15,486 nt of DNA, from NCBI GenBank assembly GCA_009922295.1, contig RFWA01000020.1, positions 1 through 15,486 of the forward strand, read 5' to 3'. This document shows, in pieces, positions 6,040 to 13,792 of the stretch (positions within the stretch are counted from its first letter, which is position 1; the number at the start of each line of letters is the position of its first letter). The stretch comes from Betaproteobacteria bacterium. Its GTDB lineage: Bacteria; Pseudomonadota; Gammaproteobacteria; Burkholderiales; Burkholderiaceae_C. The notes beneath the pieces were generated by a model that had not been told where the DNA came from, made no database searches, and saw only the letters and a list, made by a program, of their open reading frames with translations. Both the position numbers and the translations under genes were made by a program.

Positions 6040-7722
6040 ATGCGTACTGTTCCCGTTTACGAGGTCCTGGCCGAAGACCTCAAGGCGCTTGGCGTCGACA
6101 CCGTGTTTGGCCTGATGAGCGACTGCATCTGCCAGATTTTCTCAACGCTTGACGCCATGGGCGTTCGGATGATCGGCGCGCGCCATGAGACCAACGCCGT
6201 GATGATGGCCATGGGTTACGCGGCTGCCACCGGCAAGCTTGGCGTGGCCTTGGTGGGCCGCGGTCCGGCCATGGCCAATGCCATGCATGGCACGATTTCG
6301 ACCGCCAAATCCGGCATGCCGGTACTGATCATCAGCGGCGACGCACCCCTTGGACGGGGTTTGGTCAATGGGCTGGGGCCGGACCTGAAGGCGTTCCCAG
6401 CTGCCACCGTGGTGCGCGCCTGTGGCATCCCGACTTTCCAACCAGGCAGCGCGGATGCTGCCCGGCAGTCGCTGGCGGATGCGGTGGCCGAGGCCTCGCT
6501 GGGCAAGACCGCGGTGCTGCTGTTGCCCACCGACCTGCAGGTGGGTTACACCAGCGTCAGCGACGGGCCGTCACCGGTGAAACTGTCGGTAGCACCCAAG
6601 GCACAGGCCGGGCGCCAATCGTCTATCGACACGGCCGTCGGCCTGCTGCGCCAGGCGCGCCGACCACTGATCGTCGCCGGGGTGGGCGCCCACCGCGCCG
6701 GCGCCAGGCAGGCGCTGGAGGCGCTGGCTGAACAGACCGGGGCCCTGTTGGTCAACGCCCTAAAGGCCAAGGATCTGTTTCGCGACAACCCCTACAACCT
6801 GGGCATCCTCGGTTCTTCGTCAACCTCGGTGGCGCGCCGTTACGTCGAGCAGGCTGACTGCGTGCTGGCAGTGGGCGTGGCACTGAACTCCTTGACCATG
6901 AGTTCGGGCATTGCACTCCCCGCTGTGCCCGTGATCCATGTGGACAGTGTGCGGACCAACATCAATCGCTGGTGGCCTGCAGATGTCGGTATTGTGGGCG
7001 ACGCCAGATTGGTCACCGAACAGCTCACGGCCGCCCTGCCCCAACGCAGCGCGGCAGACAAGCCTTGGCACACCGAGCAGGTGCGCGCGGAGATTGCAGC
7101 CTTTGAGCACACCATGGATTTCCAGGTGGCCCACACCGCCCGAACCATCGACCCGCGCATCCTGACGCTCGAACTCAGCCGTATGCTGCCCGAGAACCGG
7201 CACATCGTCTTTGACGGTGGCAACTTCATGGCCAACTGGGCTTATTTTTCGGTACCCGGCCCCAGCCACTTCACGCACAGCCTGGATTCGGGCTCGGTGG
7301 GCTTGGGCCTGGGCACCGCCATTGGCGTCGCGCGAGGCCAGCCCGACCGCACCGTGGTGGTCATGATCGGCGACGGCGGCATGCTGATGTCCATGGGTGA
7401 AATCGAAACCATCATCCGCGAAGACCTGCCCATGATCGTGCTCGTGATGAACGATGCCGCCTATGGCGCTGAGGTGCACATCCTGCGCGGGCAAAACATG
7501 CCGGTTGCCAAGGCCGAATTTTTTGACGTTGACTTTGCGCCCATGGCTGAACCACTGGGCTTTGACTGCCACACCGTTCGCTCGGTCGATGACCTGAAAA
7601 AGCTCGAGCATCTGCTGGCCAAGCCCGATGGCCCGATCTTGATCGACTGCAAAATCAACGGCGAGGTGATAGCCCCGTTCATCACCGAATTCATCCACAA
7701 AGACACCGGCCCGAAACACTGA
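6040..7722 (+). CDS. Thiamine-diphosphate-dependent enzyme (acetolactate synthase / benzoylformate decarboxylase superfamily)
   Basis: The 560-residue protein has the three-domain layout of the superfamily. The N-terminal PYR domain carries the ThDP-activating Glu50 in ARHETNA. The central Rossmann-like domain covers roughly 190-330. The C-terminal PP domain has the cofactor motif G444-D445-G446 with N471-D472, 26 residues from Asp445 to Asn471. Members decarboxylate 2-oxo acids or make or break bonds next to a carbonyl (acetolactate synthase, benzoylformate decarboxylase, 2-hydroxyacyl-CoA lyase, cyclohexane-1,2-dione hydrolase). No regulatory small-subunit gene follows and the context is catabolic, so branched-chain amino acid synthesis is unlikely. 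TAGGAGA at 6025-6031 is the ribosome binding site. It leads the plus-strand operon, opposite the FMN-dependent 2-hydroxy acid dehydrogenase whose 2-oxo product it could use (inference). The exact reaction is unknown. Confidence 0.93.
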   Translation: MRTVPVYEVLAEDLKALGVDTVFGLMSDCICQIFSTLDAMGVRMIGARHETNAVMMAMGYAAATGKLGVALVGRGPAMANAMHGTISTAKSGMPVLIISGDAPLGRGLVNGLGPDLKAFPAATVVRACGIPTFQPGSADAARQSLADAVAEASLGKTAVLLLPTDLQVGYTSVSDGPSPVKLSVAPKAQAGRQSSIDTAVGLLRQARRPLIVAGVGAHRAGARQALEALAEQTGALLVNALKAKDLFRDNPYNLGILGSSSTSVARRYVEQADCVLAVGVALNSLTMSSGIALPAVPVIHVDSVRTNINRWWPADVGIVGDARLVTEQLTAALPQRSAADKPWHTEQVRAEIAAFEHTMDFQVAHTARTIDPRILTLELSRMLPENRHIVFDGGNFMANWAYFSVPGPSHFTHSLDSGSVGLGLGTAIGVARGQPDRTVVVMIGDGGMLMSMGEIETIIREDLPMIVLVMNDAAYGAEVHILRGQNMPVAKAEFFDVDFAPMAEPLGFDCHTVRSVDDLKKLEHLLAKPDGPILIDCKINGEVIAPFITEFIHKDTGPKH

Positions 7723-7750
7723 GGCGCCGAACCAACAGGAGACAACAACC

Positions 7751-8530
7751 ATGGCAGGAAGACTCGAAGGCAAGGTGGCCATCGTCACCGGTGCGGCATC
7801 TGGCATCGGCCGGACCACCGCAGAACTGTTCGCGGCTGAAGGCGCGCGCGTGATGTGCGCCGATATCCAGGCCGAGGCAGTCCGGGAGACCGCCCGTCTT
7901 GCCGGCCATGGCGCTATCGCGTGCACCGTGGATGTGAGCCAGGCGCAGGACATCGAGCGCATGGTGGCCGAGACCATCGCCGCCTTCGGCAAGCTCGATG
8001 TGCTCTACGCCAATGCCGGCATCGCCGAGGCCACCAACGCCATCGACATGACGCTGGAGCAATGGAACCGGATGATCTCGATCAACCTGACCAGCGTCTG
8101 GCTGTCGTCCAAATACGCCTTGCCACACATGATTGCGGGAGGTGGTGGATCGATCATCAACCAGTCGAGCACGGCAGGGCTGATCGGCATCCCCGACATC
8201 CCGCACTACTCGGCGGCCAAGACCGGTGTGGTCGGTCTGACGCGGCAGATTGCCGCGCAGTATGGTCCGCAAAATATCCGCTGCAATGCGATCTGCCCGA
8301 GTTCGATCCCCACACCGCTGGTGGCCGGGGTCTGGAAAACCCGTGCCCTAAAAGCCAACGATACGTCAAGCATTGAGGAGCAACAGGCGGTGGTCGCGGC
8401 TAAACACCCGCTGCGCCGTCTGGGCGTGACTGCAGACTGCGCCAACCTGGCCCTGTTTCTGGCCAGCGATGAGTCCTCCTGGATCACTGGCGTGGCCATG
8501 CCGCTGGACGGTGGCCTGACCATGAGCTGA
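7751..8530 (+). CDS. Short-chain dehydrogenase/reductase (SDR), NAD-type
   Basis: A classical 259-residue SDR. It has TGAASGIG at 13-20, an acidic residue at the end of beta-2 (ADIQ, Asp38) favouring NAD(H), the NAG motif at 88-90, Asn112, catalytic Ser140, Tyr153 and Lys157 (YSAAK), and the C-terminal PLDGG. It oxidises a secondary alcohol or reduces a ketone in the cytoplasm. AGGAGA lies 8 bases before the ATG. The gene starts 28 bp after the ThDP-enzyme stop, consistent with one operon. It is intact, unlike the SDR remnant at 1697-2411, and too different in sequence to be a simple copy of it. It may reduce or oxidise an aldehyde, ketone or acyloin made by the ThDP enzyme (inference). Confidence 0.95.
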   Translation: MAGRLEGKVAIVTGAASGIGRTTAELFAAEGARVMCADIQAEAVRETARLAGHGAIACTVDVSQAQDIERMVAETIAAFGKLDVLYANAGIAEATNAIDMTLEQWNRMISINLTSVWLSSKYALPHMIAGGGGSIINQSSTAGLIGIPDIPHYSAAKTGVVGLTRQIAAQYGPQNIRCNAICPSSIPTPLVAGVWKTRALKANDTSSIEEQQAVVAAKHPLRRLGVTADCANLALFLASDESSWITGVAMPLDGGLTMS

Positions 8531-8579
8531 AGGCGTGATGACGATTGAGGCAGATAAGTAATTTAACAAGGAGACGACG

Positions 8580-9626
8580 ATGACCAATGACAACAAACGC
8601 AATTCTGTAAACCGCCGCAGTGCCATGGGCACACTGGGTGCCCTCGGTGCCATGGCGCTGACAGCGCCCAGGCTGAACGCCCAACAGGGTGATGCCACCT
8701 GGCAGCGCATTGTGGCTGCCGCTAAAAAAGAAGGCAGCCTAGTGATCTACCACCAGGCCGTGCCCCAGGTGCTGGACCGGGTCACCAAAGACTTCATGAC
8801 CCAGTACCCCGAGATCAAGGTTGAATACCGCCGCCTGCTCACCTCCGTCACCCACATGCAGGCCATCGAGACTGAAAAGTCCAACAAACTCGACGGCGCT
8901 GACATCACGCAGTACGCCAACGCCATCTGGTACCGCGATAAGTCCCAAGAAAACTTCTTCCTCAAACCGGTGGGTCCGGCGACCGCCGAGTACCCCAAGG
9001 AGAGCCTGCTGTACGGTGCTGTGCCCATCGTCGCTGTGATGCCTTTTGTGGTGGCCTACAACACCAATTTGGTCAAGACACCGATCACCAGCATGCGCGA
9101 CCTGCTGAGGCCCGAGCTCAAAGGCAAGGTCGGTAGTTCGGACCTGGTCGCAGAGACCGTCTTTGCTTTTTACGAATGGATCGAGAAGACTCAGGGCGCA
9201 GATTTTCTGACCCAATTCGCGGCGCAAAAGCCCAAACTCACGGTGGGCGTACTGCCGCTGTTCCAGAGCATCGCCGCAGGCGAGACAGCGGCCGGCCTGT
9301 ACGGCATCCACGCGGTTGCCAACACGCTGATTGCCCAGGGCGCACCCATGAAAGTGGTGCAGCCAAACCCGGCCTTTGCCAGTGCCGACGTGATCGCCGC
9401 AGTCGCGCATTCCAGAAGGCCCAACGCCGCCCTGGTGTTTCTGGATTACATGATGTCGCGGCGCGGTCAGGGCATCTGGAACGGTACCGGCGAAACCGCT
9501 AGCGTGATCTCCGGCATTCCAGGTTCACTCGACGCCAAGACCATGCAGCCCTGGGACGTGTTCCGCTACACGCCGGAGTTTCAGCGCGACTACAAACTGA
9601 AGTTCGACAAGATGTTCAAAGGCTGA
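8580..9626 (+). CDS. ABC transporter solute-binding protein, 'Fe3+-type' family, Tat-like signal
   Basis: A 348-residue periplasmic binding protein with a strong AAGGAGAC ribosome binding site. The N-terminus carries a twin-arginine stretch (NRRSAMG, 11-17), a hydrophobic core and a likely cleavage after LNA (about residue 34), so it is exported. The body matches extracellular solute-binding proteins annotated as iron(III)-type. In iron binders such as FbpA a Tyr-Tyr pair follows the GExA segment. Here that region reads GETAAGLYGIHAV, without the pair, so a non-iron organic solute is more likely. It shares NTNLVKTPIT and DLLRPEL with the binding protein at 12498-13577. It is third in the ThDP-SDR operon, tying uptake of the substrate to its catabolism (inference). 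No permease follows on this strand. Confidence 0.92.
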   Translation: MTNDNKRNSVNRRSAMGTLGALGAMALTAPRLNAQQGDATWQRIVAAAKKEGSLVIYHQAVPQVLDRVTKDFMTQYPEIKVEYRRLLTSVTHMQAIETEKSNKLDGADITQYANAIWYRDKSQENFFLKPVGPATAEYPKESLLYGAVPIVAVMPFVVAYNTNLVKTPITSMRDLLRPELKGKVGSSDLVAETVFAFYEWIEKTQGADFLTQFAAQKPKLTVGVLPLFQSIAAGETAAGLYGIHAVANTLIAQGAPMKVVQPNPAFASADVIAAVAHSRRPNAALVFLDYMMSRRGQGIWNGTGETASVISGIPGSLDAKTMQPWDVFRYTPEFQRDYKLKFDKMFKG

Positions 9627-9639
9627 GAGGCCCTCAGCC
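9621..9639. terminator. Hairpin between convergent genes, possible bidirectional terminator
   Basis: GGCTGAG (9621-9627) and CTCAGCC (9633-9639) are perfect 7-bp arms with a 5-nt loop. The stem covers the stop codons of both converging genes (9624-9626 plus, 9634-9636 minus). There is no long T-run on either side (only TTT on the minus strand), so termination would be weak or factor-assisted. Confidence 0.5.
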
Positions 9640-10737
9640 CTTGACCAGAACGCCGTTGGCGTACAGCAAGGCGTTCTCGCCGGCAAATGACACCGTGACG
9701 GCGTCGCCGGCGCGGTAGGGGCTGGGCCCCACCGGGTTGGTGACGAACAGCGAAACGCCGCCAACGTCCACCACATAGTCGACCTCGGAGCCGGAGTACA
9801 GCACGTCCACCACGCGCCCACCTTGCACGGCCATGTGGCCGGGCTGGAGCGGCGCAGTTCCTGCCGCACTCAGTTGCAGCAACTGGGGCCGCACAAACAG
9901 GCGCAACGGACCCTTGTGACGATCCAGCACTTGCAAGTTGCCTTCAAGCCGACCGGCGTCGGTGTTCCAGCCGGCGTCGCGCGTCAAGGCCAGGGCATTG
10001 CGGATGCCCAGGAAACGCGCCACATATTCGGTGGCTGGGCGCTCGTACACCTGGTGGGCGCTGTCTAGTTGCTCGATGCGACCCGCATTCATGACCGCGA
10101 CCCGAGTACCCAGGTTGAAAGCCTCAATCTGGTCGTGCGTGACATAAATACCGGTGAAGCCGACCTCACGGTGAATGGCCCGCAAATGGGCACGAAGCTC
10201 CACACGCAGCAGGGCGTCCAGGTTGGACAGGGGCTCATCCAGCAGCATGATCTTGGGCCGTGGCGCCAAGGCGCGAGCCAACGCGATCCGTTGCTGCTGA
10301 CCGCCGCTTAGCATGGCCGGGTATCGGTCGGCCAGATGGCCGCACTGCACCACGTCCAACACCTCACGTGAGCGCTTGGCCCGTTCTGACGCTCCGACAT
10401 TGCGCGCCCGCAGCGGGTACTCGACATTGCGCTGCACCGACATGTGCGGCCACAACGAATAGTTCTGGAACACCATGCCAATATCGCGCAAGTGCGTGGG
10501 CTGGTTCAGGCCACTGGCCGAATCAAACACCGCCTGGCCTTCAAGCAAAATACGTCCTTCCTGGGCTTCTTCCAGGCCGGCAACACAGCGCAGCAGCGTG
10601 GTCTTGCCGCAACCGCTGGGGCCCAGCAGCACCAGCATTTCACCCGCCTCAACTTCAACATCGACCCGATCGACCGCGACCACCTGCTCGCGCCCGGGGT
10701 AGCGTTTCACGAGCTTTTCAACTTGGAGTTCCTTCAC
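9634..10737 (-). CDS. ABC transporter ATP-binding protein (Fe3+/polyamine-type importer)
   Basis: A 367-residue ATPase with Walker A GPSGCGKT (39-46), Q-loop Gln91 in VFQNYSLWPHM, signature LSGGQ (143-147), Walker B IMLLDE (Glu168) and H-loop His201 in VTHDQ. A C-terminal regulatory (TOBE-like) extension of about 120 residues follows, as in PotA/FbpC/MalK-type importer ATPases. It would couple ATP hydrolysis to the fused permease encoded just upstream. The start is GTG at 10737, 3 bp after the permease stop, with AAAAGGG as a ribosome binding site inside the permease end. It is the last gene of the importer operon and converges on the plus-strand binding-protein gene with 7 bp between stop codons. 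Confidence 0.96.
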   Translation of the reverse strand: MKELQVEKLVKRYPGREQVVAVDRVDVEVEAGEMLVLLGPSGCGKTTLLRCVAGLEEAQEGRILLEGQAVFDSASGLNQPTHLRDIGMVFQNYSLWPHMSVQRNVEYPLRARNVGASERAKRSREVLDVVQCGHLADRYPAMLSGGQQQRIALARALAPRPKIMLLDEPLSNLDALLRVELRAHLRAIHREVGFTGIYVTHDQIEAFNLGTRVAVMNAGRIEQLDSAHQVYERPATEYVARFLGIRNALALTRDAGWNTDAGRLEGNLQVLDRHKGPLRLFVRPQLLQLSAAGTAPLQPGHMAVQGGRVVDVLYSGSEVDYVVDVGGVSLFVTNPVGPSPYRAGDAVTVSFAGENALLYANGVLVKG

Positions 10738-10740
10738 TTA

Positions 10741-12456
10741 TCAGCCCTTTTGTTGTGTCGGATCGGTGCCGCCCAGCCAGCCCGCGATGCAGACCCCGAC
10801 AACTGTCACCACGACCATGATCAGCGCCAGCACAGCGACCTGGGAATAGATGCCCCCGGCCCACACGTCATACATCACACTGCCAATGACCTGAGTCCTG
10901 GCCGAGCGCACCATCAGCGACGCACTGAATTCATGGAACAGCAGCACAAAGGTGAGCGCCGCCGTGGCTGCAATACCCTTGCGGCACATGGGCAACAACA
11001 CTTGAAACAGCGAGCGGATCGGCCCGGCCCCGGACGCCTTTGAGGCCTCCAGGAACTCCTGCCCCGTCGCCACCAGCGTGGTGAACTGCAGCCGCGTCGA
11101 ATGACCGATCATCAGGGTGACATAGGTGACCACCAACACAGCAGTGGTTCCGTAGATTTGAATCGGCGGCTGCGAATAAACAAACAGCAATCCAAAACCC
11201 ATCAAAGACGCAGGGACGGCAATGGGCAATGTGGCAAACAGGTCAATGGCCATGCGCACCGGCTTGGCAATGCGGGTCGATTGCAATAAGGCAAAGGCCA
11301 TGAAGAAGCCTAAGGGGATCAGGATCGCAATCCCGATGACCGAGGTCTTGACGCTGGTCCAGATCGCATCCACCAGACCCCGGTTGCCCAGCACCGAACT
11401 CCAGTGCCGCAGGGTCAGTTCTGGCACGATCAGGGAGCCCGTCCAGAAGGGCGACACGGACACGTAAATCAAGGCCAGCAGGGGCAGCACGGTCGTGACC
11501 AGCAGGTACAAACCAATGACAACCGCCGCCCACCAACGCGTCTCGCGGACGTTGTACTTGGACCTGGCAGAAACCACCACAAAGCGACGTTGTTCGCCGA
11601 GCGCGAGTTTCTGGAACAGCACCACCATCAGACCCAGCGCCAAAATAGGAAACCCCAGCGCGGCGCCCAGGCCGAAATCAACCGGGAACCGTTCCGTCAG
11701 GTAAAACATCTCAGTCGTCAACACATCGATCTTGGCGGTTCGTCCCAGCAAGAGGGGCGCGGTGAACTGCCCAAGGCCCAGCAAAAACACCACCCCCGTA
11801 GCAAAAATAATGGACGGCCGCAGAAGCGGCAGCGTGATGGTGAAAAACCGCATGGTGGGTGACGCACCGCAGGCCGCGGCTGCGGCTTCAAGCTCCTGGC
11901 CCATGTTCTTCAGCCCGGTGAACACGAACACATAGACAAAGGAACTCAGCAACATGCCGGTAATGATGATGATGCCGGTCACGCTGTAAATATCGAAAGG
12001 CCCTTCCTCCAGAGTGTCGAGACCCGGCAGACTGCGGAGCGCCATGTTGAGGTAACCCACCCGCGGCGACAACAGGAAGATCCAGCCGGTCACGGCGGCC
12101 ACCGCGGGAACGACCAAGGGAAGCAGCGGTGCCAGTTCGCCGATCTGGCGCACCCGCTGCGGCAGCATGGAGGCACACCAGGCCAGCAAGGTGCCCATGA
12201 ACACCGCCAAAACGCTTGACAGAATGGCCAGGACAACAGTGGTGCTCAGCGTGGTGCCGATGCGCGGAAGGTCTTGCATGCGGGCAAATGCCGAGCCGCC
12301 GTCCAGAAATGCACGCCACTGCAGTTGGAGCACTGGCGACAGCACCAAAAAACCGACGCCGATGGCCAGCAGCACCCAGGCCGTTTGGGGTGCAGCTTGT
12401 CGCCGCACCCAACCGCCCGAGCCCCACCAGACCCGGCCTTGGCGATGTGCTTGCAT
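10741..12456 (-). CDS. ABC transporter permease, fused two-domain type (FbpB-like)
   Basis: About 571 residues with twelve hydrophobic segments in two halves, each a binding-protein-dependent transport domain. EAA-type coupling loops are visible in each half: ELEAAAAACGASPTMRFF, and EASKASGAG followed by LPMCRKG. The fused architecture, instead of two separate permeases, is typical of FbpB/SfuB-type importers. Tandem starts GTG (12457-12459) and ATG (12454-12456) exist. I chose the ATG because an AGCAGG Shine-Dalgarno-like sequence lies just before it; a start one codon earlier is possible. It lies 41 bp downstream of the binding-protein stop, with a small hairpin in between, and 3 bp before the ATPase. 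It forms the inner-membrane channel for the substrate delivered by the adjacent binding protein and possibly by the second one at 8580-9626. Confidence 0.95.
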   Translation of the reverse strand: MQAHRQGRVWWGSGGWVRRQAAPQTAWVLLAIGVGFLVLSPVLQLQWRAFLDGGSAFARMQDLPRIGTTLSTTVVLAILSSVLAVFMGTLLAWCASMLPQRVRQIGELAPLLPLVVPAVAAVTGWIFLLSPRVGYLNMALRSLPGLDTLEEGPFDIYSVTGIIIITGMLLSSFVYVFVFTGLKNMGQELEAAAAACGASPTMRFFTITLPLLRPSIIFATGVVFLLGLGQFTAPLLLGRTAKIDVLTTEMFYLTERFPVDFGLGAALGFPILALGLMVVLFQKLALGEQRRFVVVSARSKYNVRETRWWAAVVIGLYLLVTTVLPLLALIYVSVSPFWTGSLIVPELTLRHWSSVLGNRGLVDAIWTSVKTSVIGIAILIPLGFFMAFALLQSTRIAKPVRMAIDLFATLPIAVPASLMGFGLLFVYSQPPIQIYGTTAVLVVTYVTLMIGHSTRLQFTTLVATGQEFLEASKASGAGPIRSLFQVLLPMCRKGIAATAALTFVLLFHEFSASLMVRSARTQVIGSVMYDVWAGGIYSQVAVLALIMVVVTVVGVCIAGWLGGTDPTQQKG

Positions 12457-12466
12457 CACCTGCTCA

Positions 12467-12494
12467 CCTGATCAACAGCATTGAGGCCATCAGG
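12467..12494 (-). promoter_or_regulatory. Intercistronic stem-loop between binding protein and permease
   Basis: CCTGAT (12467-12472) and ATCAGG (12489-12494) are perfect arms, and TCAA/TTGA can pair further inside as an alternative register. It lies immediately after the binding-protein stop and before the permease ribosome binding site. Such hairpins often protect the upstream message so that binding protein exceeds permease. That role is inferred; the stem is short. Confidence 0.35.
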
Positions 12495-12497
12495 TCC

Positions 12498-13577
12498 TCA
12501 GCGTGCGCCAAACAACGAGTTCCAGCGAGTCTCGTAGGCCTTCACACCTTCAGGCGTGACCTTGTCCCAGTCGATCAGCTGGAGGTTGACCTTGGACAGA
12601 TCAAGTGATCCTGCCACGCCGGGGACCGGGCTGCCAGCCTCACCATTGCCAACCAATGCTGCCTGCCCCTTGACCGACATGATGAAGTCCTGCGCCACGA
12701 GGGCGGCGTTCGGGTTCTTGGCCCAACTGACGATCGCTGCGCCGTAGGCGAAACCATACGATGGGTTAGGAATCACGGTCTTGAAGGGAGCCTTCTGGGC
12801 ATGCAGCGCGTTGTCCACAGGAATCACCGAGAAAATGCCGGCAGCGATCTCGCCCGAGGCGGTCGAGTTGGCCGATGCCACCGTACTGGGATACATCTTG
12901 ACCTTTTGTGCCGCAAATTTCTCCATAAAGCCAGGGTTGGTCTCGTCCACCCATTTGTAGAACAGTGTCACAACCTCGGCCACCAAGGACGTGCCGCCGA
13001 CTTTGCCGGCCAGTTCCGGCCGCAGCAAGTCCTGGTAGCCGGTGATCGGCGTCTTGACCAAGTTGGTGTTGTAGTGAATCACCCAAGGTGTAGGCGCAAC
13101 CAAGGCAACCTGCCCGCCACGTATCCAGGCATCAGGGTAGGCAGCAGCAGCGGGGCCCACCGGCGTTTTCAGGTAGCCTTTTTTGACCGCATCGCTGGCC
13201 CAGCGGATGTCGGCGGTCAGCATCATGTCGCCACCGGCTACGTTGGGCGCCAGGCGCTCCTGCTCTACTTTGGCCGTGAGGGCAGAACCGACGATTCGCA
13301 CCAGCTCCATCTTGATGCCGGGGTTGTTGGCGTTGAAGGCCTCAACGATGCGGTCATGTACAGCGGGCCCCATGGTCGCGTAAACGATGACCTTGCCCTC
13401 TTTGCGGGCGGCGTCCTGAATCTTCGCCCATTCGGCCGCCGGCACATTGCGCGAATTGGCCTGGGCCAGAGCGTAGCCGGCTGGGGCTGCTGCACCGATT
13501 GCAAGCAGTGCTGCGAGCACGACGGCACGGCGTTGATGGGTACGGCCGTTCGACGTGCCGAATTTAATTTGCTTCAT
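12498..13577 (-). CDS. ABC transporter solute-binding protein, 'Fe3+-type' family (cognate of the permease)
   Basis: The start is ATG 13577, preceded by GAGGAAG at proper spacing. A longer in-frame start at 13646 lacks a site and would bury the signal peptide. The product has 359 residues. The N-terminus has twin arginines (QRR, 15-17), a hydrophobic core and cleavage near ALAQA (about residue 40). The rest is a periplasmic binding protein homologous to the one at 8580-9626, with NTNLVKTPIT (170-179), DLLRPEL, GKVG and FAAQK in common. The Tyr-Tyr iron-ligand pair is absent (GEIAAGIFSVIPV), so an organic solute is more likely than ferric iron. It is the first gene of the importer operon. A leader of about 130 nt with two predicted stem-loops and an AT-rich promoter region lies upstream. 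Confidence 0.93.
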   Translation of the reverse strand: MKQIKFGTSNGRTHQRRAVVLAALLAIGAAAPAGYALAQANSRNVPAAEWAKIQDAARKEGKVIVYATMGPAVHDRIVEAFNANNPGIKMELVRIVGSALTAKVEQERLAPNVAGGDMMLTADIRWASDAVKKGYLKTPVGPAAAAYPDAWIRGGQVALVAPTPWVIHYNTNLVKTPITGYQDLLRPELAGKVGGTSLVAEVVTLFYKWVDETNPGFMEKFAAQKVKMYPSTVASANSTASGEIAAGIFSVIPVDNALHAQKAPFKTVIPNPSYGFAYGAAIVSWAKNPNAALVAQDFIMSVKGQAALVGNGEAGSPVPGVAGSLDLSKVNLQLIDWDKVTPEGVKAYETRWNSLFGAR

Positions 13578-13633
13578 GTCTTCCTCGTTATGACGCTGTT
13601 GTTCAATTCCGGGCCAACCCAGGACAGGTTGGC

Positions 13634-13696
13634 CAAGCCCTTGCATCTGCCTCCAAAGCAGAGGCTTGTCAGAGCACCAAGCCCTCTTCGGGACTT
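13634..13696 (-). promoter_or_regulatory. Structured 5' leader of the importer operon
   Basis: Two stem-loops can be drawn in the region between the candidate promoter and the binding-protein start. The larger pairs CAAGCC (13634-13639) with GGCTTG (13663-13668) and TCTGC (13646-13650) with GCAGA (13658-13662). That gives 11 pairs, a 6-nt bulge and a 7-nt loop. The smaller pairs AAG+CCC (13679-13684) with GGG+CTT (13690-13696), with one bulged A. I do not recognise a known riboswitch. This may be a cis-regulatory or stabilising leader. Confidence 0.35.
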
Positions 13697-13705
13697 AGTT
13701 GTATA

Positions 13706-13741
13706 TTTATAACACCAATTGAATATATTGCACCAAATTGG
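13706..13741 (-). promoter_or_regulatory. AT-rich candidate promoter/operator of the importer operon
   Basis: On the minus strand a TTGGTG box (13731-13736) lies 18-19 nt before TTATAA/TATAAA (13706-13712), a possible promoter with a long spacer. The same stretch carries a perfect inverted repeat, CCAATT (13715-13720) and AATTGG (13736-13741), an AATATATT palindrome (13722-13729), and a near-direct repeat, CACCAATTG (13713-13721) and CACCAAATTG (13731-13740). This density suggests a regulator site over the promoter. The protein is unknown. Confidence 0.45.
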
Positions 13742-13792
13742 CGGCACTTATCCCGCCAATCTTTTGTGGAAAATTTTGGGTCGACGCTTGCG

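Noticed and set aside
6040..7722. Assignment of the ThDP enzyme as biosynthetic acetolactate synthase (IlvB)
   Set aside because: No small regulatory subunit or ilvC is adjacent and the operon is catabolic in content; the superfamily motifs alone do not specify this reaction.
6820..7992. Minus-strand open frame of 390 codons under the ThDP and SDR genes
   Set aside because: It overlaps two confident genes with catalytic motifs on the other strand and straddles their intergenic ribosome binding site; composition is that of a shadow frame.
12498..13646. Longer start for the importer binding protein
   Set aside because: It would place 23 polar residues before the signal peptide and has no ribosome binding site, whereas ATG 13577 is preceded by GAGGAAG.
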